Below are positions 54,838-63,464 of a DNA stretch of 64,000 nt, one piece after another. Made by a program: the position numbers and the translations under genes. Where the stretch lies: NCBI RefSeq assembly GCF_022808865.1, contig NZ_JAKZLB010000002.1, positions 634,019 to 698,018 on the forward strand, read 5' to 3'. Within the stretch, counting starts at the first letter, position 1. Every line of letters starts with the position of its first letter. Source of the stretch: Geothrix oryzisoli (GTDB lineage Bacteria > Acidobacteriota > Holophagae > Holophagales > Holophagaceae). The notes beneath the pieces are model-generated. The model did no database searches. It saw only the letters and a program-made list of their open reading frames with translations, and had not been told where the DNA came from.

Positions 54838-55581
54838 CTAGAAGGTGTAGCCGCCGCCGTTCACGGGGAGCGTGGCGCCATTGACGAAGCCGGCCTGCAG
54901 GATGCCGACCACGGCTTCGGCGATGTCTTCGGCCTGGCCGTTGCGCCGGAGGGGCGTGTGCTCCGCCGCGGCCTGCTTGTTCCTGTCCGGAAGGTTGGCC
55001 GTGGCGTCCGTGAGCGTGAGGCCCGGGGCCACGGCGTTCACGCGGATGCCCATGGGGCCCAGCTCGAAGGCCAGGGCCCGCACGAACCCCTCCAGGCCCG
55101 CCTTGGCGCTGCTGTGGGCGCAGAAGCCCCAGCCGGGGTTGCGGGCGAGGCCGCTGGTGATGGCGACGATGGCACCCTTCTTCTGCTCCAGCATCTGGGG
55201 CACCACGGCGCGGCAGCCGTGGAAGGCCGCGCCCAGCTCGCCCAGGAGCTTGGCTTCGAAGGCCTCCCAGGGATAGTCGAGGAATCCCTGCATGGGAAAG
55301 CTGATGGAGGCGTTGAGCACCAGGAGGCCGATGGGCCCCAGCTCGGCCTTCACGGCGGCGGCCATGGCCTCCACCTGGCCCCGGTCGCGGGCATCCGCCT
55401 TCACGGCCATGGCCCGGCCGCCCGCGGCCTGGATCTCGGTCACCACGGCCAGGGCGGCGGCTTCCGAACCGAAGTAGTTCACGGCCACCGCAGCGCCCCG
55501 GCCCGCCAGGGCCCGGGCCACGGCGGCGCCGATGCCGCGGCTGGCGCCCGTGACGAGTGCGACCTTCCCGGCCAGGGACAT
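54838..55581 (-). CDS. SDR-family oxidoreductase with His in place of catalytic Tyr
   Basis: This 247-residue Rossmann enzyme resembles FabG-type reductases: TGASRGIG at 11-18 for cofactor binding, NAS at 90-92, Ser143 in ITSG, Lys160, and VNAVAPG. The usual YxxxK pair reads HSSAK (His156, codon CAC), so the catalytic Tyr is missing. GGAGG lies upstream of the ATG. It may have lost reductase activity or use an unusual mechanism. A single-base error (CAC for TAC) is the other explanation. Confidence 0.9.
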   Translation of the reverse strand: MSLAGKVALVTGASRGIGAAVARALAGRGAAVAVNYFGSEAAALAVVTEIQAAGGRAMAVKADARDRGQVEAMAAAVKAELGPIGLLVLNASISFPMQGFLDYPWEAFEAKLLGELGAAFHGCRAVVPQMLEQKKGAIVAITSGLARNPGWGFCAHSSAKAGLEGFVRALAFELGPMGIRVNAVAPGLTLTDATANLPDRNKQAAAEHTPLRRNGQAEDIAEAVVGILQAGFVNGATLPVNGGGYTF

Positions 55582-55632
55582 GGGACCTCCTTCAGGCAGT
55601 CCTTCCGATTCTCCGCCGGTGCCTGGATCGGC

Positions 55633-56133
55633 TCAAGGTTCCGCCAGGTCCTGGATGGCCATCCCCCCGGCGCTGGTGGCGTCACCCGTGAGCGCCCGGC
55701 GCAGGTAGCCGACCTGCCCCAGGTGGAAGGCGAGGTGGGCCTCCAGGTGGACCAGGAACCGGCGGGTGGACATCCGGTGGCTCCCGATGGGCATGGGGAA
55801 GGGGGCGGCCAGGGCAGCCTCGGTCAGCGCCGCCAGGCCCGTCTCCACGGCGGCCACCGTGGCCTCCAGGCCGGCGACGACCTCGGCCCGGGTGCCATCC
55901 CGCTGGGCGAATTCCCGCTCCCGCTGGCGCACGTAGCCCGTGGCGCCCAGCACGGCGCCCACGAAGTGCTGGAGGTTGCCCGCGACATGCAGGGCCACGT
56001 TCCCCGCGCTGTTGGTGATGCCCGGCGCCCTGCGCCAGAGCGTGGCGTCATCCGGGAACAGCTCCACCTCGCGGATGAGGCAGCGCAGGTCGCGGCGGAA
56101 CAGCAGGAGCAGGTCGGCGGCAAGGGGGGTCAT
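55633..56133 (-). CDS. DinB-family protein
   Basis: This 166-residue four-helix protein has the DinB/YfiT layout: NVALHVAGNLQHFVGAVLG with the first His ligand after helix 1, and a C-terminal FLVHLEAHLAFHLGQVGYLRRALTG with two more His residues for a metal site. Family members include thiol-dependent transferases using bacillithiol or mycothiol. The ATG at 56133 follows GGGAG. It is 51 bases upstream of the SDR gene on the same strand. Confidence 0.85.
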   Translation of the reverse strand: MTPLAADLLLLFRRDLRCLIREVELFPDDATLWRRAPGITNSAGNVALHVAGNLQHFVGAVLGATGYVRQREREFAQRDGTRAEVVAGLEATVAAVETGLAALTEAALAAPFPMPIGSHRMSTRRFLVHLEAHLAFHLGQVGYLRRALTGDATSAGGMAIQDLAEP

Positions 56134-56162
56134 GGTCACTCCCGGCGGGAAAGAACTCCGCC

Positions 56163-56222
56163 CCAGATGAACACCGATGAACATGGATGGGCAAGGTTCT
56201 ATCTGCGTTCATCCATGCCCGT
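56163..56222. repeat. Intergenic imperfect inverted repeat (GATGAACA type)
   Basis: The arms GATGAACACCGATGAACATGGATGGGCA and ATCTGCGTTCATCCATGCCCGTCCGTGGC are imperfect reverse complements separated by about 8 bases. It lies between divergent DinB and glsA genes, so it may also overlap promoters. Its style matches the other near-palindromic gaps here. Confidence 0.55.
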
Positions 56223-56230
56223 CCGTGGCT

Positions 56231-57154
56231 ATGCTTCCTTTCATGGACCTCCAAGCCCTCCTCGACGACCTGGCGGTGGAAGCCGCGCCCCTGGCGGCGC
56301 AGGGGAAGGTGGCGGACTACATCCCCGCCCTGGCCTCCGTGCCGGCCACGCGCTTCGGCCTGGCCCTCGCCACCATGGAGGGCGGGCTCTTCGGCACCGG
56401 CGACTGGCGCACGCCCTTCTCCATCCAGAGCGTGTCCAAGGCCTTCTCCCTGGCCCTGGTGCTGGCCCGGGACGGCGAGGCCCTGTGGCAGCGCGTGGGC
56501 CGCGAACCTTCGGGCAACCCCTTCAACTCGCTGGTGCAGCTCGAATACGAGAAGGGCATCCCGCGGAACCCCTTCATCAACGCCGGGGCCCTGGTGCTCA
56601 TTGACCGCCTGCTCACGCTCACCGGCGATTCCCTGGGGACGCTGCGGGACTTCCTGCGGGCGGAGAGCGGCAACGCGGCCGTGGAGGTGGATCCCGAGGT
56701 GGCCGTCTCGGAGGCCTCCCATGGCCACCGCAACGCGGCGCTGGCCCACTTCATGGCCAGCTGCGGCAACCTGGAGAACCCGGTGGACCAGGTGCTGGAC
56801 CACTACTTCCGCCAGTGCAGCCTCGCCATGAGCTGCGCGGACCTGGCGAAGGCCGGGCTCTTCCTCGCCAACCACGGCCTGCGGGCGGACGGCTCGCGCC
56901 TGCTCTCCCGCAGCGAATCCAAGCGCATCAACTCGATCATGCTCACCTGCGGCACCTACGATGCTGCCGGGGACTTCGCCTATCGCGTGGGCCTGCCCGG
57001 CAAGAGCGGGGTGGGCGGCGGCATCCTGGCCGTGCTGCCCGAGCGCGGCGTCCTCTGTGTCTGGAGCCCGGCTCTCGATCCCCACGGCAACAGCATCGCC
57101 GGCGTCGAAGCCCTGGACCGCTTCACCACGCGGACGGGGTGGTCGGTGTTCTGA
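56231..57154 (+). CDS. glsA: Glutaminase A
   Basis: This 307-residue serine-dependent glutaminase turns glutamine into glutamate and ammonia. The SVSK motif (FSIQSVSKAFSLAL, Ser and Lys of the active site), PFNSLVQLEYEKGIPRNPFINAGAL, and a Ser-rich late GLPGKSGVGGGI are all present. Length is right for GlsA. ATG at 56231 is used; a Met four codons later (56243) is also possible. It is divergent from the DinB gene. Confidence 0.95.
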   Translation: MLPFMDLQALLDDLAVEAAPLAAQGKVADYIPALASVPATRFGLALATMEGGLFGTGDWRTPFSIQSVSKAFSLALVLARDGEALWQRVGREPSGNPFNSLVQLEYEKGIPRNPFINAGALVLIDRLLTLTGDSLGTLRDFLRAESGNAAVEVDPEVAVSEASHGHRNAALAHFMASCGNLENPVDQVLDHYFRQCSLAMSCADLAKAGLFLANHGLRADGSRLLSRSESKRINSIMLTCGTYDAAGDFAYRVGLPGKSGVGGGILAVLPERGVLCVWSPALDPHGNSIAGVEALDRFTTRTGWSVF

Positions 57155-57157
57155 GCT

Positions 57158-57481
57158 TCAACCCCGCCTTCGCTTGTCCCGCAGCAGCCACGCGGCCCAG
57201 GCCGTGAACGCCGCCACGGCGCCCAGGATGAAGACCAGGCGGAGCCAGGGCTCGCCGAAGGCCAGGCGCTGGCGGACATCCCCCGTCAGGGTCCACAGCC
57301 ACACCAGCGCACCCAGGGCCAGGGCCCAGCGCACCGTGGCCTGCGCCCAGGGCCGGGGCACGAAGAGCGGCACCAGCAGGAGCAGGCAGAGCAGCACCAG
57401 CGGGGTCTCCCCGCCGCGCAGGAAGTGGGCTCCCAGCATCAGCAGGGCGAGCAGGGCGGGCAGGCGGCGAAGGACGGCCAT
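57158..57481 (-). CDS. Small hypothetical membrane protein
   Basis: This 107-residue protein has three or four hydrophobic segments (about 5-20, 27-42, 52-66 and 80-98) and a basic C-terminus. No family was recognised. It is 49 bases downstream of rlmF on the same strand and converges with glsA. Confidence 0.6.
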   Translation of the reverse strand: MAVLRRLPALLALLMLGAHFLRGGETPLVLLCLLLLVPLFVPRPWAQATVRWALALGALVWLWTLTGDVRQRLAFGEPWLRLVFILGAVAAFTAWAAWLLRDKRRRG

Positions 57482-57530
57482 GAAGACTCCGGCGATGGAG
57501 TAATCATACTTGTCAGTCCGAAATATCGGA

Positions 57531-58475
57531 TCACAACCCGGAGCGCCGCTTCCGCCAGGCCTCCCGCGCCGCGGGTTCGAGGAAGGTCCAGGCCAGGAAG
57601 CGGCTCTGCTTCTGGCCCTGGGCCATGGGTACGGTGCGGACCTCCGCGGCCCCGGCCTGGCGGAGGGCCTGGTGCAGGGCGGGCAGGTTCCTGGAACTGG
57701 AGATGAGTGTGGTGAACCAGCCCACCTGGGCCCGGAGCTCCGCGCTCTCCGCGATCATGCGCCGGACGAAGCCCGCCTCGCCGCCCTCGCACCACAGCTC
57801 CGCGCCCTGGCCGCCGAAGTTCCGGGCGTGGCCGGAGGCGCCCCGCCCGAGCTTCCGCCATTTCACCTGGGCGGCCTCCCGGGCCTCCCGCAGCGAGGCG
57901 TGGAAGGGCGGGTTGCAGAGAGCCAGGTCGAAGCGCTCCTCCGGCCTCACCACGCCCCGGAAGATGGCCCGGGGATCCGCCTGCGGCCGCAGGGCGATGG
58001 CCGCCTCCAGACCCGGGTTGGCCGCCAGGATGCGGGCGGCCGAGGCCAGAGCCGCGCCCTCGAGGTCCGTGCCCACGAAGGACCAGCCGTACTCCCGGTG
58101 GCCCAGCAGCGGATAGATGAGGCTGGCGCCGGTGCCGATGTCCAGCGCGCGCACGGCGGGGCCCCGAGGGATGGGCCCGCCCTCCGCCAGCAGGTCCGCC
58201 AGGTGGTGCAGGTAGTCCGCCCGGCCGGGGATGGGCGGGCAGAGGGCGCCTGTCGGCAGGTCCCACCCGCGGATGCCGTAGGCTTCCAACAGCAGGGCGC
58301 GGTTCAGGGCCTTCACCGCCGCGGGATCCGCGAAGTCGATGGACGGGCCGCCGTGGGGGGCGCGCCGCACGAAGGGCGCCAGCTCGGGGCAAGCCGCAAT
58401 CAGGCGGGGGAAGTCGTAGCCGCCGGCGTGGCGGTTGCGGGGATGGAGGCCCGGCTTGGAGGGGCGGAGGGCCAT
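57531..58475 (-). CDS. rlmF: 23S rRNA (adenine-1618-N6)-methyltransferase
   Basis: This 314-residue SAM enzyme methylates A1618 of 23S rRNA. LHPRNRH near the N-terminus, the SAM-binding [15 protein letters not shown], and the catalytic NPPFH for N6-adenine methylation match RlmF. The ATG at 58475 is used because GGAG stands six bases before it; an ATG six codons upstream lacks a site. It overlaps nothing and follows the hypothetical membrane-protein gene by one base. Confidence 0.93.
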   Translation of the reverse strand: MALRPSKPGLHPRNRHAGGYDFPRLIAACPELAPFVRRAPHGGPSIDFADPAAVKALNRALLLEAYGIRGWDLPTGALCPPIPGRADYLHHLADLLAEGGPIPRGPAVRALDIGTGASLIYPLLGHREYGWSFVGTDLEGAALASAARILAANPGLEAAIALRPQADPRAIFRGVVRPEERFDLALCNPPFHASLREAREAAQVKWRKLGRGASGHARNFGGQGAELWCEGGEAGFVRRMIAESAELRAQVGWFTTLISSSRNLPALHQALRQAGAAEVRTVPMAQGQKQSRFLAWTFLEPAAREAWRKRRSGL

Positions 58476-58476
58476 G

Positions 58477-59076
58477 TCAGGCTCCGTCCCCATCGTGCTT
58501 CCTGGAGGTCGGGCCGAGGTCCGTGCCCACGGCCAGGCGGGTGGCCAGGAACCAGAACCCGGCGGCGAGCAGGAGCGTCAGCCAGGCTACGGTGAAGGCC
58601 AGTGACCGGCCCTGCCAGAGCCCCTCGAACCAGCGCTGGAACTCGGTGGCCACCACGTTGGCCTTGCCGCCGACCACCTCCAGCTGCCGCAGGTACCGCT
58701 TGGTGTTCTCGGCTTCGTAGCCCAGGGGATTGGCGGCCGGAGGCGTGGCGGTGGCATAGATGAGCGTGGCCGCGCCGAGACCCGCGGCCAGGATGCCGGC
58801 CGTGATGCGGCGGATGCGGACCCGCCGGGTTTCCGGAGAGGCCCCGAGCAGGCTGTCGGGTCCGGGCTCCAACTCCGCGTGCCGGGCGGCGTCGCGCTCG
58901 TGGAGCCGCTGCTGGAGCTGCGCCAGGTCGGCGGCGGGGATCACCTGCCCGCGGCGGCGCAGCTCCGCGAGGGCCGCCTCCACCGCCTCGGTCTTGTAGG
59001 CCAGGGGCTGCTCCAGGTAGCGCCGCAGGTCGGCGTCGGAAAGCGCGGGAATGCGGGCGTGGAACGAATCGGCCAT
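58477..59076 (-). CDS. Hypothetical membrane protein with soluble N-terminal helix domain
   Basis: This 199-residue protein starts at 59076 ([14 protein letters not shown]). The first 95 residues are a charged helical domain ([32 protein letters not shown]), followed by two transmembrane helices (about 98-115 and 170-188) with an extracytoplasmic loop. No family was recognised. It immediately precedes rlmF. Confidence 0.7.
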   Translation of the reverse strand: MADSFHARIPALSDADLRRYLEQPLAYKTEAVEAALAELRRRGQVIPAADLAQLQQRLHERDAARHAELEPGPDSLLGASPETRRVRIRRITAGILAAGLGAATLIYATATPPAANPLGYEAENTKRYLRQLEVVGGKANVVATEFQRWFEGLWQGRSLAFTVAWLTLLLAAGFWFLATRLAVGTDLGPTSRKHDGDGA

Positions 59077-59119
59077 GAGGTAAGCATAGAGCCAGTCCGC
59101 AGCTCGCCTGACGGCGCCA

Positions 59120-59590
59120 TCAGAACCAGCGTCGTACCGTGCGGCAGTAGGCCTGGTACTCGGGCCCGAACCGGCCCAGCAGATGCCGCTCCTCCCGGGC
59201 GATGACATGGAGGCGGATGACGAGGAGGACCGGCAGCAGCATCAGTGCTGGCCACAGGGCATGGGCCAGGAGGGCAAGGCCCGCCTGGAGCAGGGCGAGG
59301 CTGAGGTACAGGGGATTCCGGGTGAACCGGAAGGGGCCCTGGGTCATGAGCGTCGAGGCCGCGCGGTCGGGCCGCACGGTGGTGTGGGCGCGGTGGAACG
59401 TGCGGAAGGCCCAGAGGGCCAGGGCTCCCGCCAGCAGGATGGCCAGGCCGCCCAGCAGCCGTGGGAGGATGCCTGCCGGTAAGAGGGCCAACGGCCACCG
59501 GCGCTGGAGCAGGAACCCGATCCCCAGCCCCGCGAGGAACACCGCCGGCGGCGGGAGGCGGACTCCGGGGCCCTCGGGGCCGGTTTCCAT
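59120..59590 (-). CDS. Isoprenylcysteine/phospholipid methyltransferase-like membrane protein
   Basis: This 156-residue integral membrane protein has four helices and the conserved block GPFRFTRNPLYLSL, then a late EERHLLGRFGPEYQAYCRTVRRW. These are the SAM-binding signatures of the ICMT/PEMT family. The acceptor in bacteria is mostly unknown. It starts one base after the SAM methyltransferase gene ends. Confidence 0.85.
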   Translation of the reverse strand: METGPEGPGVRLPPPAVFLAGLGIGFLLQRRWPLALLPAGILPRLLGGLAILLAGALALWAFRTFHRAHTTVRPDRAASTLMTQGPFRFTRNPLYLSLALLQAGLALLAHALWPALMLLPVLLVIRLHVIAREERHLLGRFGPEYQAYCRTVRRWF

Positions 59591-59591
59591 G

Positions 59592-60410
59592 TCAGGCCCT
59601 CCCCACGCCGATGCTGGCTTCCACGCACAGGGTCGGCACCCCGTCCTCCGCCTGGGCCCGGAGGGCCTCGATGTAGGCCCGCCCCACGGCTGCCGTCCGC
59701 TCGGGGCCGAGCTGCCCGAAGAGGAAGGCCAGGGGTGGCGCCGAGCGGGTGAAGCCGGCCCAGTAGGCTTCCGGCGTGAGGATCCGCTGGGTGGCCGTCG
59801 AGGTCACCACCGCCACCTCCTGGAAGCCGGCGGCCTCCATCCGCGCCTTCAGCCCTCCGCCCGTCAGCCGGGCCCAGGCCGGGGGCGTGGACGGCGGCTG
59901 GAGCCCGGGGGCGACCTGGCGGATCGCCTGCTGCACGAGCTTCATCAGCGGCAGGTCGGCGGGATCGCGCCAGCAGACCACGGCGGCCCGGCCCCCTCCG
60001 CGCAGCACGCGCCGCAGCTCCCCCAGGCCGCAGTCCAGGTCCGGAAAGAAGATCAGGCCCAGCACCGAGGCGCTGGCGTCGAAAGAGGCATCGGGCAGGG
60101 CCAGCGCCTGCCCATCCATGACCTCCGCAGAGATGTGGGGCAGGCCCTCGGCGGCGATGCGCGCCCTCAGCCGGTCCACCATGCCGGGGGCGAAATCCGT
60201 CGCGAGGACCTCCGCCCCGGCCCGCGCCGCCTGCAGGCTGAAGGCGCCGGTGCCGGCGGCCACGTCGAGGACGCGCTCGCCGGGCCGGAGGTCCAGCAGC
60301 CGGAGCGCGTGGGCGGCGTACTGCGTGCTCAGGCCCTCGAAGGCGCGCTCATAGTCCGCGGCGATGGCCCCCCAGTTCTCCGCCAGCTGATCCGGGCTCA
60401 GGTCGGCCAT
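59592..60410 (-). CDS. Class I SAM-dependent methyltransferase, UbiE-like
   Basis: This 272-residue enzyme has motif I VLDVAAGTGAFSLQAA (about residues 47-62), an acidic strand-2 end (ATDFAPGMVDRLR) and a motif IV/post I region (DASFDASASVLGLIFFPD). It resembles small-molecule methyltransferases of the UbiE/Coq5 type. GGAGGGAG precedes the ATG. It is followed at once by the membrane methyltransferase gene, so they form an operon. The substrate is unknown. Confidence 0.88.
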   Translation of the reverse strand: MADLSPDQLAENWGAIAADYERAFEGLSTQYAAHALRLLDLRPGERVLDVAAGTGAFSLQAARAGAEVLATDFAPGMVDRLRARIAAEGLPHISAEVMDGQALALPDASFDASASVLGLIFFPDLDCGLGELRRVLRGGGRAAVVCWRDPADLPLMKLVQQAIRQVAPGLQPPSTPPAWARLTGGGLKARMEAAGFQEVAVVTSTATQRILTPEAYWAGFTRSAPPLAFLFGQLGPERTAAVGRAYIEALRAQAEDGVPTLCVEASIGVGRA

Positions 60411-60549
60411 GTCGGGGCTCCCTCCAGTCCTGCCCGCGACGGCCGGTGGGTCGATGTGAGATGGAGTCTTAATATGAAAAAATGGTCATCGGGGAAGAAG
60501 ATAGCCGAGATCCGTCTCCGCGCCAGGGTTTTCCGGCGGTTCGCGGGCC

Positions 60550-60741
60550 TCAGCCGAACTTCCGGGTTTCCCGATAGAGTCCGACCGCCAGAACCCCGCA
60601 GAAGAGGGAGGCTGCCAGGCTCATCCAGGGAGGGATGAGGGCCCGCCCGATCTGGATGTCCAACCCGAGGACCACCCGCAGGCATTGGGCCAGGGAGATG
60701 GTGCCGAGGAAAGCCGTCGCGATGAGAGAGGCTGGTTTCAT
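60550..60741 (-). CDS. Small two-helix membrane protein
   Basis: This 63-residue protein has an excellent ribosome site (AGGAGG, five bases before the ATG). Two hydrophobic segments (about 3-25 and 35-55) lie on either side of a short polar loop, and the end is basic. No family was recognised. The 60411-60549 gap downstream holds the methyltransferase leader and a possible TATTAA -10 on the minus strand. Confidence 0.65.
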   Translation of the reverse strand: MKPASLIATAFLGTISLAQCLRVVLGLDIQIGRALIPPWMSLAASLFCGVLAVGLYRETRKFG

Positions 60742-60811
60742 GCGGACCTCCTGCCTAAGAAGGTAGGCCGGGCGGGCGTTCCCGGAGGCCTTTAGGGCGG
60801 GTCGGGCGGAG

Positions 60812-61342
60812 TCAGGCCCGGGTCAGCGAGAGCCGGAACCCGAAGACCGGGAGGCCCTGCTGGGAGAAGTCCAGGTCCTCCGACCGGGTGAAGCCCAGGC
60901 GCTCGTAGAGTCCCCAGGCGACCCGCATCGCCTGGGTGGTGTGCAGGATCACCTGGGCGTGGCCCCGGTCCCGCGCCAGCTGGATGCACGCCTGCGTCAG
61001 CGCCCTGCCCACACCCGCGCCGCGGGCCGCGGGGCGGACCCCCAGCAGGCGGATGCCGGAGGCGTTCCGGATCGTTGTGGCGATCCCGCCCGAGCCGTAC
61101 TCGGCCATGTCGCCGAAGTAGACGACGCCGCCCGCCAATTCGCCCGCGGCGGTGACCGCGACGAGCACCCGGGCGTCCTTCTTTTCGGTGAACTGCCCGA
61201 TGTGGGCGAGCAGGTCGTAGTAGCCGGGCTGGTCGACGGGCGTGGGGAAGCCTTCCAGGCCCGAGTAGACCTCGACCATCAGGCGGCCGAGGGCGTCGAA
61301 CTCGTCGGGGTGGAGGTCACGGATCAGGGGTGGGGCGGGCAT
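60812..61342 (-). CDS. GNAT-family N-acetyltransferase
   Basis: This 176-residue enzyme has the GNAT fold; motif A reads LLGVRPAARGAGVGRALTQACIQLA with the RxxGxG/A acetyl-CoA loop. The late GLYERLGFTRSEDLDF block is the motif B region. It would transfer an acetyl group to an amine, but the acceptor is unknown. It starts 21 bases after the stop of the DUF2892 gene. Confidence 0.9.
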   Translation of the reverse strand: MPAPPLIRDLHPDEFDALGRLMVEVYSGLEGFPTPVDQPGYYDLLAHIGQFTEKKDARVLVAVTAAGELAGGVVYFGDMAEYGSGGIATTIRNASGIRLLGVRPAARGAGVGRALTQACIQLARDRGHAQVILHTTQAMRVAWGLYERLGFTRSEDLDFSQQGLPVFGFRLSLTRA

Positions 61343-61363
61343 GGGGATTCCTGGCGGTGCCGG

Positions 61364-61573
61364 TCAGGGCGCGGGCTTCCTGGGGCAGGTGGAGATTCCG
61401 AGCACCGTGTAGAGCGGGCAGAGCCCCGTGGCCCCCGTCAGGATGAGGGGGATGCCGATCCAGCCCCAGGCGGTCTTCGGCCCGAGGAAGACCAGGCTGA
61501 TGGCGACGAGCCCTGCCAGCACGCGGAGGACGCGCTCGGCGGGGTGTTCCGTGATGGCGAGGAAATCCTTCAT
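61364..61573 (-). CDS. DUF2892 (YgaP-type) membrane protein
   Basis: This 69-residue protein matches the DUF2892 two-helix domain: EHPAERVLRVLAGLVAISLVF, GWIGIPLILTGATGLCPLYTVLGIST and CP near the end. AGGAGGTCAC lies before the ATG at 61573. Such domains occur with rhodanese or alone in the inner membrane; the role is unclear. Confidence 0.88.
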   Translation of the reverse strand: MKDFLAITEHPAERVLRVLAGLVAISLVFLGPKTAWGWIGIPLILTGATGLCPLYTVLGISTCPRKPAP

Positions 61574-61660
61574 GTGACCTCCTGGGATGTGGTGGATCTG
61601 GATGGAGCGGAGCGTAAGACCAACTCCGGTCCTTGCCAATGGTTCTTGCTTCGAGTGCGC

Positions 61661-61894
61661 TCAGGGGATTCGCCAGGGCGTGACCGCTTCCCTCCAGGTG
61701 AGCAAGCGCGCCCGGAGAGCCACACGGGCCCAGAGCACCGCGAACCAGAGGGCGAACAGGCCGGCCCAGGCCAGGGCCCAGCGGCCGTAGACGTACGCCG
61801 CGATGCAGCCCGCCAAACCGGCACAGGCCCAGACCAAGGCGAGGGCCGCGGCGACCAGGCGGTGGGTGGGACCGAGCTTGGAGTGCCCTGGCAT
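61661..61894 (-). CDS. Small hypothetical membrane protein
   Basis: This 77-residue protein has two hydrophobic segments (about 13-35 and 40-60) and a C-terminal basic part. The ribosome site is weak (GAGG about 10 bases upstream). No family was recognised; it may be real because the frame sits neatly between genes and codes for plausible membrane helices. Confidence 0.5.
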   Translation of the reverse strand: MPGHSKLGPTHRLVAAALALVWACAGLAGCIAAYVYGRWALAWAGLFALWFAVLWARVALRARLLTWREAVTPWRIP

Positions 61895-61964
61895 CGGGGA
61901 GGAACCTCACGAAAGAAGCCGACCGGCCCTGCCCGCAGGGAGGTGCCATGCGGAGTCGGGGGGA

Positions 61965-62402
61965 TCACTCCCGGGCGCGGGCCGCCAGGTTCGGGTACAG
62001 GTCCAGCCCCGGGAGCACCGTGGCGGGATCTCTGGAGACCTGGATGCGGAAGATCCGCCATTCACCTTTATGAATCACATAATCGAACGAGAAGAAGACG
62101 ACCCCCTGATCGAAGCTGACCAGCCACCACTGTCTCTGCCAGAGCTTGCTCACGGACGTGGTCTGGAGCAGCTCCCAGCTTCCGATGCCCCAGGTCTTGG
62201 GGATCCAGTCTTCAAGCACCGCGCGTGGCTCGGGATCGACCGGCGCGTAAGGCAGGGCCTGCTTGTCCCATTCCTTGAACGCGTCCGCCCAGGATCCCGT
62301 GCTGAGGGCCTTGAAGCCGGCATGGATGCGTTCGGCCGGCACCTGGGCCATCAAGCCGAAGGAGAAGAGAATGACCAGCGGCAGAACTCGACGGGTTTGC
62401 AT
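61965..62402 (-). CDS. Small secreted protein of unknown function
   Basis: This 145-residue protein starts at 62402 with a signal peptide (MQTRRVLPLVILFSFGLMAQ). The mature part is rich in Trp and aromatic residues (WQRQWWLVSFDQGVVFFSFDYVIHKGEWRIFRIQVSRD), suggesting a small beta-rich NTF2/SnoaL-like fold, but that is a guess. No family was recognised. The 62403-62569 gap has no gene. Confidence 0.7.
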   Translation of the reverse strand: MQTRRVLPLVILFSFGLMAQVPAERIHAGFKALSTGSWADAFKEWDKQALPYAPVDPEPRAVLEDWIPKTWGIGSWELLQTTSVSKLWQRQWWLVSFDQGVVFFSFDYVIHKGEWRIFRIQVSRDPATVLPGLDLYPNLAARARE

Positions 62403-62569
62403 GGAATGCCTCGATCTGGGTGGGGCCTTGAGCAGCCTTGGTTCTGGGGTCTTGGTGCGAACTGGGGAGGTCCGGCAATGGCAGTGGACCGTCCACGCCT
62501 GTAATGGGAGGTCGAACGGAACTGAAGGCGCCTCGAATCTACCCGCCATTCCGAGGCTCCCGAATACGG

Positions 62570-62812
62570 TCAACCCCTTCCCCGCAGAAAACAATGGAGG
62601 GCCCACTTGATCAGGCCGATGGCGACCACCACCAGCCCTGCAAAGATCGCAAGGACCGCCCACACCCCCAACCCGACCGGGTTGCCGTCCCGGGGCCCGA
62701 AGAGGATGTACAGCTGAAGCGGCAGATACCCGGCCCCCGCGAGGGCGAGGCCGGCCATCAGACATCGGGATGCGGACCGGCGGGCCATCGCCCTCTCTTC
62801 AGATTCGACCAT
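62570..62812 (-). CDS. Small two-helix membrane protein
   Basis: This 80-residue protein has two hydrophobic segments (about 18-36 and 48-70). A start at an internal Met eight codons on (MARRSAS, 62788) is also possible. No family was recognised. Confidence 0.55.
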   Translation of the reverse strand: MVESEERAMARRSASRCLMAGLALAGAGYLPLQLYILFGPRDGNPVGLGVWAVLAIFAGLVVVAIGLIKWALHCFLRGRG

Positions 62813-62900
62813 GACCTTGCGCTCCAGAAACAGGATGACTGCAACCGGCCCATCACGGAGCGGAGTCCGGAAAACGGGATGTTGAGCGAGCGCGGAAGGA

Positions 62901-63302
62901 TCAGTTCAGGAACTTGATCAGCACACAGAACGCTTTGCTTGGGGTTTTCGAGTTGTACTGATTCCAGCTCGGTGCATCGCCCAGTTCAAGGTGCTTGATG
63001 ACGATCGCATCCGCGCCGAGCTCGCAGGCTTTTGCCTTGATGGCAGGCAGCATCGAGTTGAAATCCTTGTGAGTGAAGGTGCCGGTATCGGTGGTGGCCG
63101 CGACCATCGCCAACACGTCGCTGGGGCGATCCGAAGGCCGCTGGGAGAGGAGGGCCACCTCGCTGGCCGGGGGCCTGGGGACGATGGGGTTTTTTGTCAG
63201 CAGGACCACGTCCAGCCTCACTTCAGGCGTGGTCTGATTCCTGGTGGAAGGCGGGATGCACCCCGTTAGGACCACGGCAAGGATGACGGCGACGGTTTTC
63301 AT
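62901..63302 (-). CDS. Small lipoprotein of unknown function
   Basis: This 133-residue lipoprotein starts at 63302, four bases after GGAGG, with a LTGC lipobox (Cys15). The mature part has the pattern of small Rcs/YbjQ-like stress lipoproteins: EVALLSQRPSDRPSDVLAMV, then AIKAKACELGADAIVIKHLE, and two late Cys. The 63303-63464 gap shows no gene. Function is unknown. Confidence 0.72.
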   Translation of the reverse strand: MKTVAVILAVVLTGCIPPSTRNQTTPEVRLDVVLLTKNPIVPRPPASEVALLSQRPSDRPSDVLAMVAATTDTGTFTHKDFNSMLPAIKAKACELGADAIVIKHLELGDAPSWNQYNSKTPSKAFCVLIKFLN

Positions 63303-63464
63303 TTCACCTCCAAGGCCCAAGATAGGCTTCCATGTTGCAATTGGACTCATCGTCGGAAGATGAAGGCATTGCGCGATGCAAAGTGCTGCGAAACAACAGC
63401 GTGGGGACTCTCAGGTCCCTGGTAACAATTTCTGTGCCGCTCAACATGCGTGCCGTCACCGGGG

